Assembly: GCA_013289095.1 (NCBI GenBank) | Contig: JABDAO010000007.1 | Span: forward strand, 1-57,867 | From: Bacteroidota bacterium | GTDB taxonomy: Bacteria > Bacteroidota > Bacteroidia > Palsa-965 | Reading direction: 5' to 3' | Length of the DNA stretch: 57,867 nt | Shown: positions 52,469-57,867 of the stretch, one piece after another | How the letters are laid out: every line of letters starts with the position of its first letter | Numbering within the stretch: the stretch's first letter is position 1 | The notes under the pieces: generated by a model | What the model saw: only the letters and a program-made list of their open reading frames with translations | The model's database searches: none | Told to the model about the DNA's origin: nothing | Translations under genes and position numbers: made by a program

Positions 52469-52554
52469 GGGCATCTCTAATAACCCCATTTTCTTGACCT
52501 CTCCCGACCCTCTCCCAAGGAGAGAATGTTTGGAAGGGGTTATTAGAGATGCCT
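52469..52554. mobile_element. MITE-like element with 18-bp perfect terminal inverted repeats
   Basis: ggcatctctaataacccc ... ggggttattagagatgcc, inner ctctcccaaggagag; partial ends recur at about 1235, 1490 and 27301. Confidence 0.75.
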
Positions 52555-52693
52555 TTAGTGTATGTCCGGGCAGCAGGATGTCAGAACTGAGATGTGTTGG
52601 GCTTCCCCCTGATAAAAATCAGCAGCAGAGATACAGAATGCGTCTAGTTTTGTTCAGACAGGAAACAAAACCCACCTTATCCCTAACAGCGCT

Positions 52694-53539
52694 ATGACTA
52701 TCCTGGTTCCCACCGATTTTTCGACCTATGCAGACAATGCGTTGCAGTATGCGGCAGGGCTGGCAAAGCAAACCGGCGCTGAGATCCACGTAGTTCATGC
52801 ATTTGATCGTACACAGCTCATTCCCTTTACTTCCGGTATGTTTGTTCCGAAAGAAATACAAGCGGTGGAAGAGGGGGCCATGCAAGCGCTTAAAACAAGC
52901 GCTGCCGGCATACAACAGAGCAATATCCGCTGCGAACCGGTGAACCGAGAGGGCTCTGCTGTCTCCGTTATTCTTCATGTCATTGAGGAGATAAAACCCG
53001 ATCTGGTTGTGATGGGAACAAGAGGAGCCGCTGGGCTCAAAGAATTGATGCTTGGAAGCACTTCACAGAACGTGATGGAACGGGCAGGATGCCCTGTACT
53101 CGTTGTGCCGGAGAATGCTGTATATCGGCCGATCCGAAAAATAACGTATGCAACCGATTATCATGCCAGCGAATTACCCGTTCTCCCTCAGTTGAATGCG
53201 GTGGCCCGGCTGTTAGCCGCATCGGTAACAATCTTGCACGGATCGGAGAACGAAACCCGGCGTACACTCGAAGAAGCCACCATGAACGATTTCAGAAACA
53301 GGGTACTGAACCAACATCCAGACACCGCCTGGAATTTTACCCTGGCATTCGGGAAAAACATTCTGGAAATTCTTGAACACTATATCCACACAGAATCACC
53401 CGATCTGCTTTCCATTTCCATGCAACACAAAAGCCTGGCAGAGAAAATTACAGGTCAAAGCCTGACAAAAAAGATGCTCTTTCATGCCCATCTGCCAATT
53501 CTTGCCATTCATTCGTGCCAAGCTGTGCCCGTTAGCTGA
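52694..53539 (+). CDS. Universal stress protein, tandem Usp domains
   Basis: MTILVPTDFSTYADNALQYAAGLAKQTGAEIHVVHAF...LVVMGTRGAAGLKELMLGSTSQNVMERAGCPVLVVPE. Confidence 0.96.
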   Translation: MTILVPTDFSTYADNALQYAAGLAKQTGAEIHVVHAFDRTQLIPFTSGMFVPKEIQAVEEGAMQALKTSAAGIQQSNIRCEPVNREGSAVSVILHVIEEIKPDLVVMGTRGAAGLKELMLGSTSQNVMERAGCPVLVVPENAVYRPIRKITYATDYHASELPVLPQLNAVARLLAASVTILHGSENETRRTLEEATMNDFRNRVLNQHPDTAWNFTLAFGKNILEILEHYIHTESPDLLSISMQHKSLAEKITGQSLTKKMLFHAHLPILAIHSCQAVPVS

Positions 53540-53736
53540 TTTACGTTGTTCCTTGACTTGATAGATCTGGGGTATGACTTAAAAGCCATGAGCGTATCAT
53601 CAATTGACCGAAAGTAAGGTGTATTCATCACGCACGGATTACTGAGGATCGCCTGAGTTTTTTTTATTCGCTGATTCCCAAGTGTCTCAGCGGTAAATCC
53701 AAACCAAATTCACGATGCCGGTCAGCTATATAAAAA

Positions 53737-54390
53737 TCATTGTTTCAGGATACGGATGCTGCCCTTCGGCTTATTATCAATGCTAAGAATGGCATGATAA
53801 ATACCTGGGGCCAACCCGGCTATATTTAGTTCGGTATCGTTTTGTCCTTCGGTGAGTTGGACAGGCAATGACAAAACCGTTTTCCCAAGCCCGTCAACCA
53901 GGGTAATCACGCCATGCTCAGAAAGCGCCGTCTGTGTTCGAAGGGTGATCTGATCTTTTGCAGGGTTTGGAAACGAGGCAAACGAGAACCCCGGCGTCTT
54001 ATTTTCCTCTATACCCGATGTTGTTACAGTCTGAAAATATCCGGTCATCTTCGAATCATTCTTGCATTTAAAGGTATAAGTGCCAGGTATTTTTACCACA
54101 TAACTAAAAAAGTTATCGGCAAGGCTTAAATTATCTATTGGATGATCCCAGCTTACGGCCCCATGAGGGATGCTGACAGAGGTGGTCGTATGTTTTCCAT
54201 TTTTCCAGACCCATTTAATGGTATCGCCAACATGCACCTGGGTCAGGGTAGAGGGATTGAACTGCGGGCTTCCCACGGTGATACACCAAGTCTTTGCCTG
54301 GAGCATTCCGCCCCAGCTGATGAACAGGACAAGACTGAAAAGAAGGAATTTACAGGCGCTTGTTTTTTGTTTTGATGGTTGATTTTTCAT
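53737..54390 (-). CDS. Cupredoxin/plastocyanin-like secreted protein with T9SS type A sorting domain
   Basis: FNPSTLTQVHVGDTIKWVWKNGKHTTTSVSIPHGA...PGTYTFKCKNDSKMTGYFQTV; FSFASFPNPAKDQITLRT...PGIYHAILSIDNKPKGSIRILKQ. Confidence 0.92.
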   Translation of the reverse strand: MKNQPSKQKTSACKFLLFSLVLFISWGGMLQAKTWCITVGSPQFNPSTLTQVHVGDTIKWVWKNGKHTTTSVSIPHGAVSWDHPIDNLSLADNFFSYVVKIPGTYTFKCKNDSKMTGYFQTVTTSGIEENKTPGFSFASFPNPAKDQITLRTQTALSEHGVITLVDGLGKTVLSLPVQLTEGQNDTELNIAGLAPGIYHAILSIDNKPKGSIRILKQ

Positions 54391-54792
54391 GATTGAGGTT
54401 TTTTTGTTTGTTTAATCTATTTGGTGGATGATCTGCGAACCCCGGCTTTTCGGAAGAAGGCCCTGGAAAAGGTGTGATCAGTCTTTGTTTTTCGCTGCCC
54501 GGGTTGCCTTGCATCAGCTCCCATGGCTGATTAATAGTTTTACGTTTTGCAAAACGAAAGCAATAGTACTATGCAAAGTACGCTTATCGGAATATTTTCG
54601 GTGAAATGCGCGTTTTTGTCGGTAGATTGTGGTAGGGGGTAGTCAGCCAAAGCTGTCATCTGATTCATCCATACCCCCATTTTCAAAACCTGGAAGATTC
54701 TCCGTATTTTTCAACCCTGGTTCATGACAGGTTTGAAAAAGCAAGCCTTGACTGATTTCCTATTTAATATCTTCTGATCGATCAATTTTTCT

Positions 54793-55251
54793 ATGGAAAT
54801 AAAACTCACGCCTGTAGGCATAGTCAGGAATTCACGTAAAACACCCGTTGATGATCACTGGGGAACAGTGGTTTCAGAAATAGAATTGGCCCCGCATTTA
54901 CCAGATGAAGCATTCAGCCAGATAGCTGATTTCTCGCATCTGGAGATCATTTATTATTTTAACCAGGCAAACCCATCGGATATTGTTTTTTCGGGCAGGC
55001 CCCGCAGAAATCCTGCGTATCCGGTGGTGGGCATCTTTGGGCAGCGTAAGAAAGACCGGCCCAATAGCCTCGGTCTTTGTACTGTACAGCTGCTGAAACA
55101 GGAGAGAAGGATCATCACCGTATGCGGTCTGGATGCCATCGATCATACTCCCGTACTCGATATCAAACCTGTTTTTCGGGAGTTTCAACCCAAGGGTATC
55201 ATCCGGCAACCGGGCTGGGTAGAGGATTTGATGAAAGCATACTGGAAATAG
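54793..55251 (+). CDS. tRNA (N6-threonylcarbamoyladenosine(37)-N6)-methyltransferase TrmO-like (TsaA/YaeB family)
   Basis: LTPVGIVRNSRKTPVDDHWGTVVSEIELAPHLPDEAFSQIADFSHLEIIYYF...GIFGQRKKDRPNSLGLCTVQLLK...VCGLDAIDHTPVLDIKPVF. Confidence 0.93.
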   Translation: MEIKLTPVGIVRNSRKTPVDDHWGTVVSEIELAPHLPDEAFSQIADFSHLEIIYYFNQANPSDIVFSGRPRRNPAYPVVGIFGQRKKDRPNSLGLCTVQLLKQERRIITVCGLDAIDHTPVLDIKPVFREFQPKGIIRQPGWVEDLMKAYWK

Positions 55252-56066
55252 GAGGCCGAGGAGTTTTTTAGATGGATTTTCCCGATAGGAGTGGTGAAAA
55301 CACGTTTCTGTTTTCCTGTCATCGCGTGCCAGGCCGGCTATACGGTGTAGTTAAGCTACCCAATGCATCCGAAACATTGCAACTTGCATGGTCAAAAAAG
55401 GATTGCAGATCCTCTCGGCCTGTTTCGGATGCTTACGCCGCTAAAGTATGTGCCTGAAAACGGCACGCTGCTATTTACTTTGGCCGGACGCTGGCCTGCT
55501 GCCCATATCCAGCCCTGAATTCGTGACAGGGTGGAATCCGGGCACTGACCCGGTGCGTGTCTTGCACGAACAAACAGGGAGCGATCCTGTAACGGCGGCA
55601 AGGGTATACGTACCAGGCTCTGCATCTGCATACTTTCCGATTCTTGACCGGGCTGCCTTTAGCAAGTACAGGAGTAGTTGTATTTCATGGGTAGCTTTTG
55701 CGGGTATAGCAGACAAAAGATTTAGATATGTATCCTGAGAATTGAAGGGCTGAAATCAATCTCCCTGGTTTATAATCCGATGTTGTGGAGACACCGGCTT
55801 GTTGTTTTGCTTTCTTTTTTTTGTGATTTTTTATTATCGCTCCGTCTTTGGGTTTTGTGCCACTCTCCTTGCAGCACCCAAGGCTGGTATTGGATTCTTT
55901 TTTAGTTTCTAATGTAAAATTAATATGCAATTTTTCATTTGTCAATAGTTTCTCAAATAATATTTTAAAAACACGTATATATGCGTAGTGTTTTTGAGTG
56001 AATCTACGTGTTTCAGGATAGTGTGTCTGGCTGGTGCGGGTTGTTTTTTGAAATAAAATGATACTT

Positions 56067-56297
56067 GCAAAACCTTGATCACAAATTGATACGTTTACCA
56101 CAGAACTAGCACAAGGCGTCTTACAACTCCAACAGTTTAGCTTAGAACTTGATGCATTTACCTCAGAACTCGTTCAAGGTTCTTTAGAACTTGAGGTGTT
56201 TCTCTCAGAACTTGTTACGTTTACCCTGGCACTCTATATGTTTCCCTTAGAACCCGTTCAATATTATTTTCAATGCGAGGGGTTCACTTTGGGCTCC
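56067..56297. repeat. Tandem 21-bp array, about 10-11 units
   Basis: gatacgtttaccacagaacta / gcacaaggcgtcttacaactc / caacagtttagcttagaactt / gatgcatttacctcagaactc / gttcaaggttctttagaactt / gaggtgtttctctcagaactt ..., each exactly 21 bp from 56088; first unit less certain. Confidence 0.92.
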
Positions 56298-56761
56298 GAA
56301 GGGGTTAACTTATCTTACAATACATCACCCTTGGTGCATGGTTCAACTTGTTGGAGGAGAGTCTGGAGTTGTGGGGAAAATGGTCTGGGGTGGTCAATCA
56401 ATGCCCTAACTGAAGACCGTATTCTGTAAACAGACCTGAACTGCGAAGAGGCAGGTAACACCGAATGTATGGGTCAGATTCCTGGTTGAAGAGGGCTCTC
56501 AGTCTGAGGAGCAAGCCTGTAGAGTAAATGTATGGAAAGTGAGTTATTCATAGAGAGACGTTCAATTGGTTCATTAGTTATGCCCAACGGTTTCTGAACA
56601 TTCTACTCGTGTTTTTGGTTCAATGCATTGAAAAACAGTGTATTGGTGTATATTTAAGTGTATTTGTAAGCTAATCACCCAAACCGTATTTATCCTAATT
56701 TTAACAGGGGCCGTATGTATTCAGGAAACGAATATCTTTGCAGGGGTTCTCAAAAAACAAG

Positions 56762-57523
56762 ATGATGAAAAACAAGTTTCTCTCGCTTCTGTGTATTTCA
56801 ACGATTTCGGTCGGTATGTTTGCTGGTACTGACTTGCTTCCGGTTAAAGGAAGAGGAAAAAGCAGCCCTAAAATGTTTATTGGCCTATCTGTAGGGGCTG
56901 GTTTGCCCATGGGTAATTTTGGCAAATCAACCAAACAGGCTGTGAATGATAGTACTGTTCAGGGGTATGCAAAAACCGGTATCTACTTTAACCTGAGTGC
57001 AGGTTATAAACTGAGCAATCTGATTGGGGTGATGATCCAGCTTGGAGGAAACTTAAATGGTTTTAATAGCGTTGCTTACGATGCAAACGCGAACAATCCG
57101 GCTGGGACTACGGTAGGGACTTCGCATTACATTGGTTCCTATTTGGTTGGCCCATACCTGGGTATCCCGGTAGGAGATAAGCTGTCTGTCAATGTAAGGG
57201 TCCTGGGTGGCCTGATGACAGATAAATTTTCGAGTGTTACCAGCACCTTATCGCCGGGCAGTGCGTTACAGCAAACATTCAACCATCAGTATGCCCCGGC
57301 CATGACTTTTGGTTACGACGCAGGCGCCGGGCTTACGGTTCATGCAACCGAACGAATTGGTATTGCATTGAATGTTGATTACCTGGGGGGCACGCCAACC
57401 TTTACGAAGTCGACCGAGACCTATACCGGCCCGCTAATCTCTACGGTAGGCACAAGAACAGACAAATGGCCGCTGAGCGTGGGTATTGTAAATGTATCTC
57501 TTGGGTTGGTGGTAAGGTTCTGA
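56762..57523 (+). CDS. Outer-membrane beta-barrel protein
   Basis: Signal peptide; KMFIGLSVGAGLPMGNFGK...; GYDAGAGLTVHATERIGIALNVDYLGG; terminal VSLGLVVRF. Confidence 0.88.
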   Translation: MMKNKFLSLLCISTISVGMFAGTDLLPVKGRGKSSPKMFIGLSVGAGLPMGNFGKSTKQAVNDSTVQGYAKTGIYFNLSAGYKLSNLIGVMIQLGGNLNGFNSVAYDANANNPAGTTVGTSHYIGSYLVGPYLGIPVGDKLSVNVRVLGGLMTDKFSSVTSTLSPGSALQQTFNHQYAPAMTFGYDAGAGLTVHATERIGIALNVDYLGGTPTFTKSTETYTGPLISTVGTRTDKWPLSVGIVNVSLGLVVRF

Positions 57524-57560
57524 CCCGGCTATAAGTATTAAATTCAGACAGTTTCAGTCT

Positions 57561-57867
57561 ATGAAAAACAGACTTGGTGTCTTTTTTTGCATTTTGTGTG
57601 CTGCTTCAGGCATGGCTGAAGGCATTCTTCCCTTTAAGGGAAGCAACAAACCCAAGGGCAGCTCCCTATTTTCTGTTGGAATATCAATAGGCACAGGTAT
57701 TCCGTTGATGGATTTTGCCGCCAGGAACTTACAGCTCGGGCCCGGTGGACAGATGTCGGGATGGGCAAAGACTGGTATTGCATTCAATGCCCATGCCTCC
57801 CTCAAACTGGCCGACCATTATGGGGTCACCTTGTTGCTCGGAGGAAACCGCAACGGGTTTAATGCTG
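57561..57867 (+). CDS. Outer-membrane beta-barrel protein, paralogue of preceding gene, truncated by window end
   Basis: MKNRLGVFFCILCAASGMAEGILPFKGSNKPKGSSLFSVGISIGTGIPLMDFAARN...WAKTGIAFNAHASLKLADHYGVTLLLGGNRNGFNA, matching order of segments in 56762-57523. Confidence 0.85.
   Translation, partial: MKNRLGVFFCILCAASGMAEGILPFKGSNKPKGSSLFSVGISIGTGIPLMDFAARNLQLGPGGQMSGWAKTGIAFNAHASLKLADHYGVTLLLGGNRNGFNA

Noticed and set aside
55263-56101. Several overlapping ORFs after the TrmO-like gene
   Set aside because: Mutually conflicting frames with no recognisable domain; probably non-coding or remnant sequence.

Overview
This window is a Bacteroidota chromosomal segment, judged from its type IX secretion (T9SS) and gliding genes, Bacteroidota-type gene families and CHU_C/type B sorting domains. 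Most of it is recognisable: DUF6089/PorG-like barrel, FabK-like nitronate monooxygenase, two M16 peptidases, guaB, GNAT, msrB, V4R hybrid histidine kinase, LytS/LytTR pair, pnp-rpsO, accD, class I fructose-bisphosphate aldolase, prolyl oligopeptidase, a giant T9SS adhesin-like protein, a YfiR/TPR/HAMP-SpoIIE module followed by a SprB-like/PorP-SprF/OmpA cluster, ECF sigma and anti-sigma, WD40, LemA/TPM/TPM/DnaJ, a Cys-ladder LRR protein, universal stress protein, cupredoxin, TrmO, and tandem outer-membrane barrels. The most unusual signal is intergenic. Seven degenerate tandem arrays (1-~273, 847-1197, 1251-1334, 4376-4585, 24649-24795, 32301-32762, ~56067-56297) have unrelated unit sequences but the same 21-nt period, often with a 42-nt dimer register. 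They sit in long gene-poor gaps. Two families of dispersed hairpin elements lie in the same kind of gap and show compensatory stem changes between copies, and MITE-like inverted-repeat elements are also present. No CRISPR array, rRNA or tRNA was recognised by eye. All functional calls come from reading the translations; no database search was run.
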